A stretch of DNA of 10,733 nt from Gammaproteobacteria bacterium (GCA_026994735.1 JALWQD010000380.1:1-10733), one strand, 5' to 3'; positions 1 through 8,717 are shown, numbered from the stretch's first letter. Translations and numbers: made by a program. Notes: generated from the sequence alone by a model not told the origin.

Positions 1-1582
1 CCTCTTCTTCATCTTCACCATAGGTCAACGGCCCAAGCTTCTCGGACAAACCCCAGCGAGTCACCATATTACGGGCAATATCGGTAGCCCGCTGAATATC
101 ATTCGAAGCGCCTGTGGTTACAGCGTCGGCACCAAAGATAATTTCCTCGGCAATACGGCCCCCGAACATGCTTGAAATCTGACTTTCAAGGCGTTGTTTA
201 CTATAACTATGGCGGTCTTCTTCGGGCAGAAACATCGTCACACCGAGGGCGCGGCCACGGGGAATAATAGTCACTTTATGAACCGGATCATGGGCCGGCA
301 CAAGACGTCCAACAATCGCATGACCGGATTCATGATACGCCGTCAGCCGTTTCTCTTCTTCACTCATTACCATTGAGCGACGTTCAGCCCCCATCATGAT
401 CTTGTCTTTAGCCTTTTCAAGATCAGACATATCAACCGTACGTTTATTGGCACGGGCTGCAAACAGGGCGGCTTCATTGATCAGATTGGCAAGATCCGCG
501 CCGGAAAAACCCGGCGTTCCACGGGCAATGATCGAAGGCTCGATATTGTCGCCAACAGGGACTTTGCGCATATGTACACGCAGTATCTGCTCCCGGCCAC
601 GAATATCGGGTAATGGCACGACAACCTGGCGATCAAAACGGCCCGGGCGTAACAGTGCCGGATCGAGAACATCAGGACGGTTCGTTGCGGCAATAACGAT
701 AACCCCTTCATTGCCCTCAAAACCATCCATTTCGACCAGCAACTGGTTAAGCGTCTGCTCACGTTCATCATGTCCGCCACCCAGGCCGGCACCACGATGA
801 CGACCAACCGCATCTATTTCATCGATAAAAATGATACAGGGTGCATGTTTCTTCGCCTGCTCAAACATATCACGTACACGCGCAGCACCAACACCAACAA
901 ACATTTCGACAAAATCAGAACCGGATATGGTAAAGAAAGGTACTTTCGCCTCGCCGGCAATGGCCTTTGCCAAAAGCGTCTTGCCTGTTCCAGGAGGCCC
1001 TACCGTCAGAACGCCGCGGGGAATCTTGCCACCAAGCTTCTGAAACTTGCTCGGATCGCGCAGGAACTCAACCAGCTCACCGACTTCTTCCTTCGCTTCT
1101 TCAACACCGGCAACATCCTGAAATGTGATCTTAACCTGATCTTCATTCAGCAAGCGTGCCCGACTACGGCCAAAAGACATTGCTCCACGACCGCCACCAC
1201 CGCCTTGCATCTGACGCATGAAAAAGATCCAGACAGCGATCAGCAACAGCATGGGGAACCAGGAAATAAAGATCTGCATCAGCAATCCCTGCTGCTCCTT
1301 CGGTCGCGCCTTGATAGTCACGCCGTTATCAAGAAGATCACCAACCAAGCCAGGATCACCGGGATTATAGGTCGCAAACTTCTTGCCTGCTTGTGTCGTC
1401 CCCATAATCGCCGGGCCATTGATCATGACCTCACGAATATCGCCACTCTTGATGCTGTCAATGAACTGGGAATATGACAGTTGTTGCGAAGCAACCTGCG
1501 GCGGGCTGAAATTATTAAACACGGAAATCAAGACGATCGCGATCACCACCCACAGGATGATGTTCTTTGCCATATCGTTCAA
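1..1582 (-). CDS. ftsH: FtsH, membrane-bound ATP-dependent zinc metalloprotease (3' part outside window)
   Basis: AAA+ protease of the inner membrane that degrades misfolded membrane proteins and short-lived cytosolic regulators. The frame is open from the start codon to the window edge, about 527 codons, so the C-terminus is missing. Numbering from the MAKN methionine, I see a first membrane segment (about residues 5-22), a periplasmic segment, a second membrane segment (WFPMLLLIAVWIFF), a Gly-rich linker, Walker A GPPGTGKT with Lys198, Walker B FIDEID, the second-region-of-homology arginines, and the zinc site HESGH (His414, Glu415, His418) with the distal Asp in GASND. Positions match E. 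coli FtsH. Start choice: the ATG at 1573 has no close Shine-Dalgarno, while an in-frame TTG at 1582 has AGAGGA seven bases upstream and gives MNDMAKN, resembling the MSDMAKN form of E. coli. I therefore prefer 1582. It lies 124 bp downstream of rlmE on the same strand, the usual rlmE-ftsH pair. Confidence 0.97.
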   Translation of the reverse strand, partial: MNDMAKNIILWVVIAIVLISVFNNFSPPQVASQQLSYSQFIDSIKSGDIREVMINGPAIMGTTQAGKKFATYNPGDPGLVGDLLDNGVTIKARPKEQQGLLMQIFISWFPMLLLIAVWIFFMRQMQGGGGGRGAMSFGRSRARLLNEDQVKITFQDVAGVEEAKEEVGELVEFLRDPSKFQKLGGKIPRGVLTVGPPGTGKTLLAKAIAGEAKVPFFTISGSDFVEMFVGVGAARVRDMFEQAKKHAPCIIFIDEIDAVGRHRGAGLGGGHDEREQTLNQLLVEMDGFEGNEGVIVIAATNRPDVLDPALLRPGRFDRQVVVPLPDIRGREQILRVHMRKVPVGDNIEPSIIARGTPGFSGADLANLINEAALFAARANKRTVDMSDLEKAKDKIMMGAERRSMVMSEEEKRLTAYHESGHAIVGRLVPAHDPVHKVTIIPRGRALGVTMFLPEEDRHSYSKQRLESQISSMFGGRIAEEIIFGADAVTTGASNDIQRATDIARNMVTRWGLSEKLGPLTYGEDEEE

Positions 1583-1706
1583 ATTACTGTCCTCTAAACT
1601 AAGTCAATCGTCTCCCATTCCAGCTGGAAACGAGGATCTATGGGCCCATTGGGGCATCCGATTACTGAAGCAGCTCCGCCATCTTAGCGTAAAACCAGAA
1701 AAAACC

Positions 1707-2336
1707 TCAGTTTTCCACTGTCCGCCGACCGCGGGCAAGCACATAAACCTCTCGTGAACGAGGTCGCGAAGCCTTGGGTTTGCGGATAATCACCCGTCGA
1801 AAGGCCTGCCGAACCTCTCGAATAAAGTCATCCGAACCTTCACCCTGAAACATTTTCATCAATAAATCGCCATCAGGCTTCAGTACCTGTTTGGCCAGCT
1901 CCAAGGCAAGCTCGGTCAGCAACATCGCCCGGGGCTGGTCAATGGCTGTCATACCACTAATATTGGGGGCCATATCTGAAATTACAAGATCTACCGAACG
2001 CCCCGCAATAACACTCTCCAGTTCGGCCAAAACAGACTCCTCACGAAAGTCACCCTGAAGAAACTCAACACCGTCTATTGCCTCCATCGCCAAGATATCC
2101 AGAGCAATCACCCGGCCCTTGCGGCCGACCTGCTGCTGCGCTACCTGTGACCAGCCACCCGGGGCAGCACCGAGGTCAACAACACATTGCCCCGGACGCA
2201 GCAGTCGATCACGCGCCTGTATTTCCAGCAACTTGTATACCGCTCGTGAGCGATAGCCTTCGCGGCGTGCACGCTTAACGAAATCATCATTGTGATGCTC
2301 ATCAAGCCAGCGACGCTTACTACGATGGGATGACAT
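1707..2336 (-). CDS. rlmE: RlmE, 23S rRNA 2'-O-ribose methyltransferase (U2552)
   Basis: SAM-dependent methyltransferase (FtsJ/RrmJ family) that methylates the ribose of U2552 in the A loop of 23S rRNA at a late stage of 50S maturation. The 209-residue product has the SAM-binding motif DLGAAPGGWS (residues 54-63) and the K-D-K-E catalytic tetrad at Lys35, Asp121 (SDMAPN), Lys161 (MKMFQGEG) and Glu196 (SREVY). Each is three residues lower than in the E. coli enzyme. Start choice: the longest frame begins at a GTG (2363), but the ATG at 2336 is preceded by GGGGGAAGG and gives the family's usual N-terminus, so I use 2336. It is divergent from yhbY with 73 bp between the starts, and upstream of ftsH on the same strand. 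Confidence 0.96.
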   Translation of the reverse strand: MSSHRSKRRWLDEHHNDDFVKRARREGYRSRAVYKLLEIQARDRLLRPGQCVVDLGAAPGGWSQVAQQQVGRKGRVIALDILAMEAIDGVEFLQGDFREESVLAELESVIAGRSVDLVISDMAPNISGMTAIDQPRAMLLTELALELAKQVLKPDGDLLMKMFQGEGSDDFIREVRQAFRRVIIRKPKASRPRSREVYVLARGRRTVEN

Positions 2337-2409
2337 ACCTTCCCCCGATAAGATTTCCGGCACTTGGCCCTATCGCCAGGCCAGATATTTGTTGTAGACT
2401 CCCCGCACC

Positions 2410-2706
2410 ATGAAAGTAACCGCGAACCAACGACGTCAATTACGATCTCTTGCCCATCATTTAAAACCCGTGGTGACGATCGGCAATGCCGGGCTTTCTC
2501 CCGCAGTCAGTGCTGAAATTGAGCAAGCTATCGCTCACCATGAATTGATCAAGGTCCGTATCCAGGGGGCTGAACGCGCGATCAAACGCGATATCGCCAA
2601 ACGTATCCAGACGAAAACAGATGCTGTGATCGTCCAGGAAATTGGTCATATTCTGGTTCTTTACAGAGCGGCAAAACCGGCACGCATCCAGCTCGAAAAG
2701 CACTGA
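2410..2706 (+). CDS. yhbY: YhbY, CRM-domain RNA-binding protein (ribosome assembly)
   Basis: Small CRM-domain (YhbY/CRS1) protein of 98 residues that associates with pre-50S particles; the E. coli homologue has 97 residues. Visible family features are LAHHLKPVVTIG followed by the GxxG loop GNAG (residues 25-28), which is the RNA-contacting loop, then EIEQAIAHHELIKV and the C-terminal strand GHILVLYR. It is the only plus-strand gene in the conserved block: divergent from rlmE and convergent with greA, whose stop is 21 bp away. No clear Shine-Dalgarno precedes the ATG (the upstream bases are CCCCGCACC), so translation may depend on a weak site or a nearly leaderless transcript. A TAGACT at 2395-2400 could be a -10, but there is no convincing -35. 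Confidence 0.95.
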   Translation: MKVTANQRRQLRSLAHHLKPVVTIGNAGLSPAVSAEIEQAIAHHELIKVRIQGAERAIKRDIAKRIQTKTDAVIVQEIGHILVLYRAAKPARIQLEKH

Positions 2707-2727
2707 ACAGGCTTCTTCACTGAAATC

Positions 2728-3210
2728 TCAGACGTAGCTGACCTCGACCACTTCATATTCGCGCAGACCGCCCGGCGCATCAAATGAAGCCACATCCCCC
2801 TCTTCCTTGCCAATCAAGGCTCTCGCTATCGGTGATTTAACCGAGATCTTGCCTCTCTTGATATCAGCCTCAATATCACCAACGATCTGGTACGTCACTT
2901 CTTCATCGGTATCAATATTCAGCAGTTCCACTGTCGCACCGAAAACAATACGGCCTTCACAGCTGCTGGCCAGTCGTTCAATATCAATAATTTCAGCCTG
3001 CGACAAAGTCGCCTCCAACTCCTGAATGCGGCCTTCGATAAAACCCTGTTCTTCGCGGGCAGCATGATATTCGGCATTTTCCTTCAAGTCTCCGTGAGCA
3101 CGCGCCTCGGCAATGGCTTCGATCACCTGCGGCCGTTTGACTTGCTTCAGTTCATGCAACTCTTCGCGCAAGCGGGCAGCGCCTGCCGTGGTCATTGGCA
3201 CCTTATTCAT
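2728..3210 (-). CDS. greA: GreA, transcription elongation factor
   Basis: Binds the secondary channel of RNA polymerase and stimulates cleavage of the transcript 3' end in backtracked complexes. The 160-residue product (E. coli 158) has the N-terminal antiparallel coiled coil with the catalytic acidic tip GDLKENAEYH, Asp41 and Glu44, at the same positions as in E. coli. The C-terminal FKBP-like domain ends VASFDAPGGLREYEVVEV. The start ATG overlaps the carB stop as ATGA (3210-3207). Its Shine-Dalgarno GAGGT lies inside the last codons of carB, so greA is probably translationally coupled to carB and co-transcribed with carAB. Its 3' end converges on yhbY with no obvious terminator in the 21-bp gap. 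Confidence 0.97.
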   Translation of the reverse strand: MNKVPMTTAGAARLREELHELKQVKRPQVIEAIAEARAHGDLKENAEYHAAREEQGFIEGRIQELEATLSQAEIIDIERLASSCEGRIVFGATVELLNIDTDEEVTYQIVGDIEADIKRGKISVKSPIARALIGKEEGDVASFDAPGGLREYEVVEVSYV

Positions 3211-6200
3211 GATTGATTTACCTCATGCAGTTTTTGCAGACTGTTAACATCAAAAGCCCCGGCACATCCCATAGCCTGACACATGGCCCAGGCCCCTGCC
3301 GCAGTCGTGGTATAAGTAACCTTGTTTTGCAATGCTGCCCGGCGGATTTCACCCGAATCGGCGATCGCTTTACGACCTTCCGTCGTATTGATGATGAGAT
3401 TGATTTCACCGTTCTTGATCATGTCAACAATATGCGGCCGCCCTTCGCCAACTTTATAGACAGAACTGCAGTCGATACCTGCCTCAGCCAGTACCGCTGC
3501 TGTTCCGGCCGTTGCCAAAAGACGAAACCCCAGCAAAGCCAATTCCCGTGCCACAGCAACAGCCTTCTCTTTATCAGCATCACGGACACTGATGAAGGCC
3601 TTGCCACTCGCGGGCAAGGTAACACCTGCAGCACGTTGCGATTTGGCAAAAGCCTCAGCGAAGGTTTGTGCGATCCCCATCACTTCACCTGTCGACTTCA
3701 TTTCCGGCCCCAGTATAGTATCGACACCGGGAAATTTAGCAAAGGGAAAGACAGCTTCCTTGACGGCAAAGTAATCACCAAGCAGCTCTGCCGTTACTCC
3801 TTGATCGACCAGGGATCGTCCGGCCATACAACGAGCGCCGATTGCTGCCAGTGCCCGGCCAGTGGCTTTGGCGACAAAAGGAACGGTTCTCGACGCCCGC
3901 GGATTAACTTCCAGAACATAAACATCACTGCCTTTAATCGCAAATTGTACATTCATCAAACCAACCACATTCAAAGCGCCGGCCATGGCCACTACCTGGC
4001 GCCGTAATTCAGCGATCATAGCGGTACCGAGACTGTAAGGTGGCAATGAGCAGGCCGAATCGCCGGAATGCACTCCGGCCTGCTCAATATGTTCCATAAT
4101 TCCCCCGAGGATGACGTCCTTACCATCACAGACGGCATCGACATCCACTTCAATGGCATCGTCAAGGAAGCGATCCAGTAACACCGGTGCAGCCGCAGAA
4201 ATGTTCACTGCAGTCTGCATATAGCGTTCGAGATCAGCTTCATTATGAACGATCTCCATTGCCCGTCCACCGAGAACATAGGAGGGACGCACGACCAGCG
4301 GATAACCGATCTCGCGCGCCGAGGAAATGGCGGCATCAACAGAGTGAACAATACGGTTTGGCGGTTGCAATAACCCCAGTCTTTCAATCATCGCCTGAAA
4401 ACGTTCACGATCTTCAGCAAGATCAATGGCATCCGGCGACGTGCCAATAATCGGTGCACCAGCAGCGGCCAGCAAACGGGCCAGATTGAGAGGTGTCTGA
4501 CCACCGTATTGAACAATCACCCCTGCCGGCTTTTCGACAGCAATGATTTCCAGAACATCTTCAAGCGTCAAAGGTTCAAAGTAGAGACGATCGGAAATAT
4601 TGTAGTCCGTTGACACCGTTTCCGGATTGCAATTGACCATGATGGTCTCATAGCCATCTTCACGCAGGGCAAGAGCGGCATGAACACAGCAATAATCAAA
4701 TTCGATACCCTGACCGATACGGTTGGGACCTCCACCGAGAACCATGACTTTCCGCCTGTCCGTGGGTTCTGCCTCGCAAACCTGTTCATAGCAGGAATAG
4801 AGATAAGCTGTGCTGGTAGCAAATTCAGCGGCACAAGTATCGACCCGTTTATAGACAGGATGTATGCCCAACTGCCAACGATGCTGACGCAATGCCTCCT
4901 CACTGACAGAAAGCAATTTCGCCAACCTGCGGTCGGAAAAACCTTTCCCTTTCAGGCGCCGTAAAGTCCCCTCATCAATGGCATCCAGAGTCAGTCCGGC
5001 GAGACTGCCTTCCAACACCACCAATTCATGTAATTGTTCAAGAAACCAGGGATCAATACCGCTCAATTCCTGAATGGTTTCAAGACTGAAGCCACAACGA
5101 AAGGCGTCCGCAACAAACCAGAGCCGGTGGGGGCCTGGAAAACGTAGCTCCTGACGCAATGTATCAAGATCATCATCACTGTTGCCGGGTAATATTTCAT
5201 CAAGGCCATCAACACCAGTTTCCAGCCCGCGCAGCGCTTTTTGCAACGATTCCTGAAAAGTCCGGCCAATGGCCATGACTTCACCGACCGACTTCATTTG
5301 TGTACTTAGACGGGCATCAGCGAGAGGAAATTTTTCGAAGGTAAAACGGGGCACCTTGGTAACAATATAGTCGATCGTTGGTTCGAATGATGCTGGCATC
5401 GCACCAGCAGTAATCTCATTCTCGAGTTCATGCAGGCGGTACCCTAGCGCCAGTTTGGCCGCTACACGGGCAATGGGAAAACCTGTAGCCTTTGACGCCA
5501 GAGCAGAAGAACGTGAGACACGCGGGTTCATCTCGATAATGACACAGCGGCCGTTTGCAGGGTTGATCGCAAACTGGACATTAGAGCCACCCGTATCGAC
5601 ACCGATCTTGCGCAGAACGGCCAGCGAAGCATCGCGTAGATACTGGTATTCCTTATCACTGAGTGTTAACGCCGGTGCTACCGTTATCGAGTCGCCGGTA
5701 TGCACGCCCATGGGATCAAGGTTTTCGATAGAACAAATGATAATGCAATTGTCATCACTATCGCGGACAACCTCCATCTCATATTCTTTCCAGCCGAGCA
5801 ATGACTCTTCAATAAGCAGTTCACAAGTTGGCGACAGATCGAGGCCACGCTCACAAATTTCGACGAATTCTTCACGATTGTAGGCAATACCACCGCCACT
5901 GCCACCGAGTGTAAATGATGGCCGGATAACGGTAGGAAAACCCACCTGACTCTGGACCTGGAAGGCCTCCTCAAGACTATGAGCCACTGCAGAACGGGCC
6001 GATTCGATACCAATATCCACCATCGCCAAGCGGAATCGTTCACGGTCCTCGGCCATATCAATGGCATCACGTGAGGCGCCGATCATCTCGACGCCATAGC
6101 GTTCCAGAACACCTTCACGCGCCAGGTCAAGGGCGCAATTCAGTGCTGTCTGCCCGCCCATCGTCGGCAGCAAGGCATCGGGACGTTCCTTGTCGATAAT

Positions 6201-6428
6201 CTTTGCAACCGTCTGCCAATCGATACTCTCGACATAGGTCGCATCGGCCATACCGGGGTCCGTCATGATCGTTGCCGGATTGGAATTCACCAAAATAACG
6301 CGCAGGCCCTCTTCCCGAAGTGCCTGACAGGCCTGGGCTCCCGAATAATCAAACTCACATGCCTGACCGATCACAATCGGGCCGGCACCGAGAATCAGGA
6401 CACTTTCAATATCGTTTCTTTTCGGCAT
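3207..6428 (-). CDS. carB: CarB, carbamoyl-phosphate synthase large subunit
   Basis: Uses ammonia delivered from CarA, bicarbonate and two ATP to make carbamoyl phosphate, the precursor of arginine and pyrimidines. The 1073 residues equal the E. coli length. The two homologous ATP-grasp halves are visible: carboxyphosphate half (LILGAGPIVIGQ near residue 10, IRPSFTLGGSGGG near 170) and carbamate half (VLGGGPNRIGQGIEFDY near 560, VRPSYVLGGRAMEIV near 710). An oligomerisation linker lies between them (about 400-550). The C-terminal MGS-like allosteric domain (about 937 to the end) carries SVRDADKEKAV, TAGTA and INTTEGRKAI, the region that binds UMP/IMP and ornithine-dependent effectors in E. 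coli. The start MPKRNDIES matches E. coli MPKRTDIKS. A short AGGT lies just before the ATG. It is 90 bp downstream of carA, and its stop overlaps the greA start. Confidence 0.99.
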   Translation of the reverse strand: MPKRNDIESVLILGAGPIVIGQACEFDYSGAQACQALREEGLRVILVNSNPATIMTDPGMADATYVESIDWQTVAKIIDKERPDALLPTMGGQTALNCALDLAREGVLERYGVEMIGASRDAIDMAEDRERFRLAMVDIGIESARSAVAHSLEEAFQVQSQVGFPTVIRPSFTLGGSGGGIAYNREEFVEICERGLDLSPTCELLIEESLLGWKEYEMEVVRDSDDNCIIICSIENLDPMGVHTGDSITVAPALTLSDKEYQYLRDASLAVLRKIGVDTGGSNVQFAINPANGRCVIIEMNPRVSRSSALASKATGFPIARVAAKLALGYRLHELENEITAGAMPASFEPTIDYIVTKVPRFTFEKFPLADARLSTQMKSVGEVMAIGRTFQESLQKALRGLETGVDGLDEILPGNSDDDLDTLRQELRFPGPHRLWFVADAFRCGFSLETIQELSGIDPWFLEQLHELVVLEGSLAGLTLDAIDEGTLRRLKGKGFSDRRLAKLLSVSEEALRQHRWQLGIHPVYKRVDTCAAEFATSTAYLYSCYEQVCEAEPTDRRKVMVLGGGPNRIGQGIEFDYCCVHAALALREDGYETIMVNCNPETVSTDYNISDRLYFEPLTLEDVLEIIAVEKPAGVIVQYGGQTPLNLARLLAAAGAPIIGTSPDAIDLAEDRERFQAMIERLGLLQPPNRIVHSVDAAISSAREIGYPLVVRPSYVLGGRAMEIVHNEADLERYMQTAVNISAAAPVLLDRFLDDAIEVDVDAVCDGKDVILGGIMEHIEQAGVHSGDSACSLPPYSLGTAMIAELRRQVVAMAGALNVVGLMNVQFAIKGSDVYVLEVNPRASRTVPFVAKATGRALAAIGARCMAGRSLVDQGVTAELLGDYFAVKEAVFPFAKFPGVDTILGPEMKSTGEVMGIAQTFAEAFAKSQRAAGVTLPASGKAFISVRDADKEKAVAVARELALLGFRLLATAGTAAVLAEAGIDCSSVYKVGEGRPHIVDMIKNGEINLIINTTEGRKAIADSGEIRRAALQNKVTYTTTAAGAWAMCQAMGCAGAFDVNSLQKLHEVNQS

Positions 6429-6518
6429 CTACCTAGGGCCTATCCACAGAAAACATTAACAGGGCAACTGCGGCTGAATTTTTTCCACACGCAGTAAAGA
6501 AAAGCGCCATCCCCGGGA
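6429..6518 (-). other. carA-carB intergenic spacer, no gene seen
   Basis: Ninety bases separate the carA stop from the carB ATG. I see no ORF, no strong hairpin with a T tract and no clear promoter. A weak pairing CTGCG/CGCAG with a 17-nt loop is present on the minus strand. carA and carB are most simply read as one operon across this gap. Confidence 0.5.
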
Positions 6519-7667
6519 TCATTCACTGCGATCCTTCATCAGGGCAACAAATTGATCAAACAAGGCTGCAGCATCATGCGGACCAGGACTTGCCTCAGGA
6601 TGCCCCTGAAAGCCAAAGGCAGGATGACTGCGGTGATGTATTCCCTGCAGGGAATTATCAAACAATGAGCGATGAGTAACCATCAGACAATCAGGCAGGT
6701 TCTGCTCGGAAACAGCAAAGCCATGATTCTGGCTGGTAATCAATACCTGGCGCGTGACCAGATCCTCGACAGGATGATTGGCACCATGATGACCAAACTT
6801 CATCTTTTCGGTAGCAGCGCCACTGGCAAGTGCTAACAGCTGGTAGCCCAGACAAATCCCGAATAATGGCATGTCGGCCCTTAAAAACTGCTCAATAGCA
6901 GCAATCGCATAACGGCAAGGCTCCGGATCACCCGGGCCATTTGACAAAAAGACGCCATCAGGGGCAAGCGCAAAGACATCACTGGCCGGCGTTTCAGCGG
7001 GCACAACCGTCACGCGACAGCCCCTGTCGACAAGCAAACGGAGAATGTTTTTCTTGACACCAAAATCATAGGCAACAACATGCAGGTCAGCCGCCACCAC
7101 CTCTGCAGCAGGCAGCGCCGTCGGAAATACCCAACTGCGCTGTTGCCAATGATATTGTTCGCGGGTAGTCACTTCGCTGGCCAGATCCAGCCCCTGCAGG
7201 CCCGGAAAACCACGTGCCAGCGCGACAGCCTCCTCTGCACAGAGTTCCGCAGCACTCATCAAGCAGCCGCGCAACACCCCTTGATCTCGTAATTGACGTG
7301 TCAGTGTCCGCGTATCGATACCCGCGATAGCCACCGTGCCATGGGCGGCCAGGTATTCAGCCAGCGTCTGACGACTGCGCCAATTACTGACAGAGGCAGA
7401 GAGATCACGGATGATCATGCCACTGGCATGAATCAGGCTTGATTCCTCATCATCAGGATTGACGCCAACAATACCGATATGAGGCGCAGTAAAAGTGATG
7501 AGCTGACGACAATAGGACGGATCGCTGAGAATCTCCTGATAGCCGGTCATGGCCGTATTAAAAACGACCTCACCGACGGCAACGCCTGGGCTGCCAATCG
7601 ATTCCCCATAAAAACAACTGCCGTCCTCAAGCGCCAGCAAAGCCGGTTGATACACCCTTACCTCCAT
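6519..7667 (-). CDS. carA: CarA, carbamoyl-phosphate synthase small (glutaminase) subunit
   Basis: Class I glutamine amidotransferase that hydrolyses glutamine and channels ammonia to CarB. The product from the chosen start is 382 residues, the same as E. coli. The N-terminal CPSase small-chain domain has LALEDG, GEVVFNTAMTGYQEILSDPSY and IDTRTLTR. The C-terminal glutaminase domain has FLSNGPGDPEPC, the nucleophile in GICLGYQLL (about Cys272), and FQGHPEASPGPHDA with His356 and Glu358 completing the triad. Start choice: a longer frame opens at a TTG (7700), but it would translate the Shine-Dalgarno GAGGAA that sits nine bases before the ATG at 7667; the ATG also gives the family length. It is the first gene of the carA-carB-greA operon, with a candidate promoter at 7768-7796. 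Confidence 0.98.
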   Translation of the reverse strand: MEVRVYQPALLALEDGSCFYGESIGSPGVAVGEVVFNTAMTGYQEILSDPSYCRQLITFTAPHIGIVGVNPDDEESSLIHASGMIIRDLSASVSNWRSRQTLAEYLAAHGTVAIAGIDTRTLTRQLRDQGVLRGCLMSAAELCAEEAVALARGFPGLQGLDLASEVTTREQYHWQQRSWVFPTALPAAEVVAADLHVVAYDFGVKKNILRLLVDRGCRVTVVPAETPASDVFALAPDGVFLSNGPGDPEPCRYAIAAIEQFLRADMPLFGICLGYQLLALASGAATEKMKFGHHGANHPVEDLVTRQVLITSQNHGFAVSEQNLPDCLMVTHRSLFDNSLQGIHHRSHPAFGFQGHPEASPGPHDAAALFDQFVALMKDRSE

Positions 7668-7767
7668 TGCAGATATTTCCTCGGGAACAGCAACCTGCAA
7701 TGCAGCCTGTCAAGGCAACGCCATGTCATCTGAGCGGGCCAGAAGTCCGTCTGGTTTCAGGCCAGCG

Positions 7768-7796
7768 ATTCTAGCCCATCCGTCAGTGAACGTCCA
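7768..7796 (-). promoter_or_regulatory. Candidate sigma-70 promoter of carA
   Basis: On the minus strand TGGACG (-35, at 7796-7791) and TAGAAT (-10, at 7773-7768) are separated by 17 bases, matching the consensus at four of six and five of six positions. The predicted start near 7761 leaves a leader of about 94 nt before the carA ATG. The leader contains a small CCAGA/TCTGG hairpin (7739-7754) and an 11-bp palindrome CTGCATTGCAG just upstream of the Shine-Dalgarno. I see no convincing ArgR box. The promoter lies just downstream of the hairpin that ends the preceding gene, which fits an independent carAB operon. Confidence 0.45.
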
Positions 7797-7802
7797 TGAA
7801 GT

Positions 7803-7836
7803 CAGGGGCTTTCCGCGTCACCCCGGAAAGCCCCTG
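7803..7836 (-). terminator. Strong hairpin, likely 3' end of the PEP-CTERM gene transcript
   Basis: A perfect 13-bp inverted repeat, CAGGGGCTTTCCG with CGGAAAGCCCCTG, encloses an 8-base loop. It starts about 37 bp after the stop codon of the minus-strand PEP-CTERM gene and just before the candidate carA promoter, the expected place for a terminator. On the minus strand the stem is followed by ACTTCATGG, not a T tract, so it is not a canonical intrinsic terminator. It could instead stabilise the 3' end or act as a bidirectional structure. Confidence 0.55.
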
Positions 7837-7873
7837 TAAAGAACGATACTTGTAGCAACGGGTACGCTGGCTC

Positions 7874-8695
7874 TCAGCGTCGACCGTTGTTATCGCGGTA
7901 ATAATAACGACGGCTTAACATCAACAACAGGCTGCCAACAAGCAGAAGCAGCCATGTTGGCGGCTCGGGAATGACAAACTCCAGTTCCAGCTCGGAACTT
8001 TCAAGCTCAAAATTCTGACTATGGCTACTCGACGAGCTGTTCGAGATATTAATCTGAATACCGCCATCGGCCGAAGCAGCAAAAATAGCGCCAAGGGCAT
8101 TCAGGCTGTCAATCGTTGCACTGTTACCAAAATCATCAAAAAGATTAAAGTGAATCTCCAGATCCTTGCCCTTCTCGTCGAGAGCCAATGCCAGACTGGT
8201 CGCGGTAGCCGGGATCACCGGCAACGCCCAAATCGAAAAGCGACTGTCATCATCAAGATCATGAAAACCCAGTTTCAGCGCAAATTCAATCAGACTGTCA
8301 CGCCGAAATGCCTTGATTTCGGCACGATGTTCGGGCGACAGCCCCGGATTACGGAGAAAATGAGTATAGGTGAAATTTGCCAGCCCCTGACCAAACAGGG
8401 CATTATTATTCGTTGTTGGCTGATTGCCACCCGACACGGGTACCAGCGTTTGCTCAAAAACATCATGACTCTCTTCACGGTACTTAGTCTTACCATGGGA
8501 ATCGACATGATCAACAACTGACTGGTCAAAATTAAAATCGATACGAGTAGAGTCCCGGCTGATTTTTTCCCGCAACTCATAGTGATCAAGCGGATCAATC
8601 ACAACATCATCGGCACGGGTAGGTGACGCGCTGACCGTTGTCGATAGCAACAACATTCCCAGTAACAGCCAGCCATAGCTCAATTTCTTGTACAT
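7874..8695 (-). CDS. PEP-CTERM sorting-domain protein (exosortase substrate), function unknown
   Basis: Predicted secreted protein of 273 residues. The N-terminus is a Sec signal peptide (KK, then WLLLGMLLLSTTVSASPTRA; cleavage probably after VSA or TRA). The C-terminus is a PEP-CTERM sorting signal: PEP at residues 243-245, a hydrophobic stretch (TWLLLLVGSLLLMLS) and an RR pair. By family knowledge such tails are recognised by an exosortase, which removes them and transfers the protein to the envelope or surface. The tail continues ten residues past RR (YYYRDNNGRR), somewhat longer than typical. The mature region is acidic, has no cysteine, and has a Ser run (SSSSS) and an ELESSELELEF stretch before the PEP motif. 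I do not recognise a known enzymatic domain. Start choice: the ATG at 8695 has GGAGGAAGG upstream; the longer GTG start (8728) would translate that site. A sigma-54-like promoter lies upstream. Confidence 0.88.
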   Translation of the reverse strand: MYKKLSYGWLLLGMLLLSTTVSASPTRADDVVIDPLDHYELREKISRDSTRIDFNFDQSVVDHVDSHGKTKYREESHDVFEQTLVPVSGGNQPTTNNNALFGQGLANFTYTHFLRNPGLSPEHRAEIKAFRRDSLIEFALKLGFHDLDDDSRFSIWALPVIPATATSLALALDEKGKDLEIHFNLFDDFGNSATIDSLNALGAIFAASADGGIQINISNSSSSSHSQNFELESSELELEFVIPEPPTWLLLLVGSLLLMLSRRYYYRDNNGRR

Positions 8696-8717
8696 GATGC
8701 TACCTTCCTCCCGCCTT

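Noticed and set aside
770..1477. 235-codon plus-strand open frame
   Set aside because: It lies wholly antisense to ftsH, whose AAA and zinc motifs are intact; the translation shows no domain or plausible composition.
3213..4007. 264-codon plus-strand open frame
   Set aside because: Antisense to the conserved 3' part of carB; Cys/His/Arg-rich composition typical of a shadow frame.
7668..7760. ArgR or pyrimidine attenuation control in the carA leader
   Set aside because: No ArgR-like palindrome and no terminator with T tract could be seen; the CCAGA/TCTGG hairpin is too small to support a call.
8021..8521. 166-codon plus-strand open frame
   Set aside because: Antisense to the PEP-CTERM gene, which has a signal peptide, sorting tail and Shine-Dalgarno; the plus frame has none of these.
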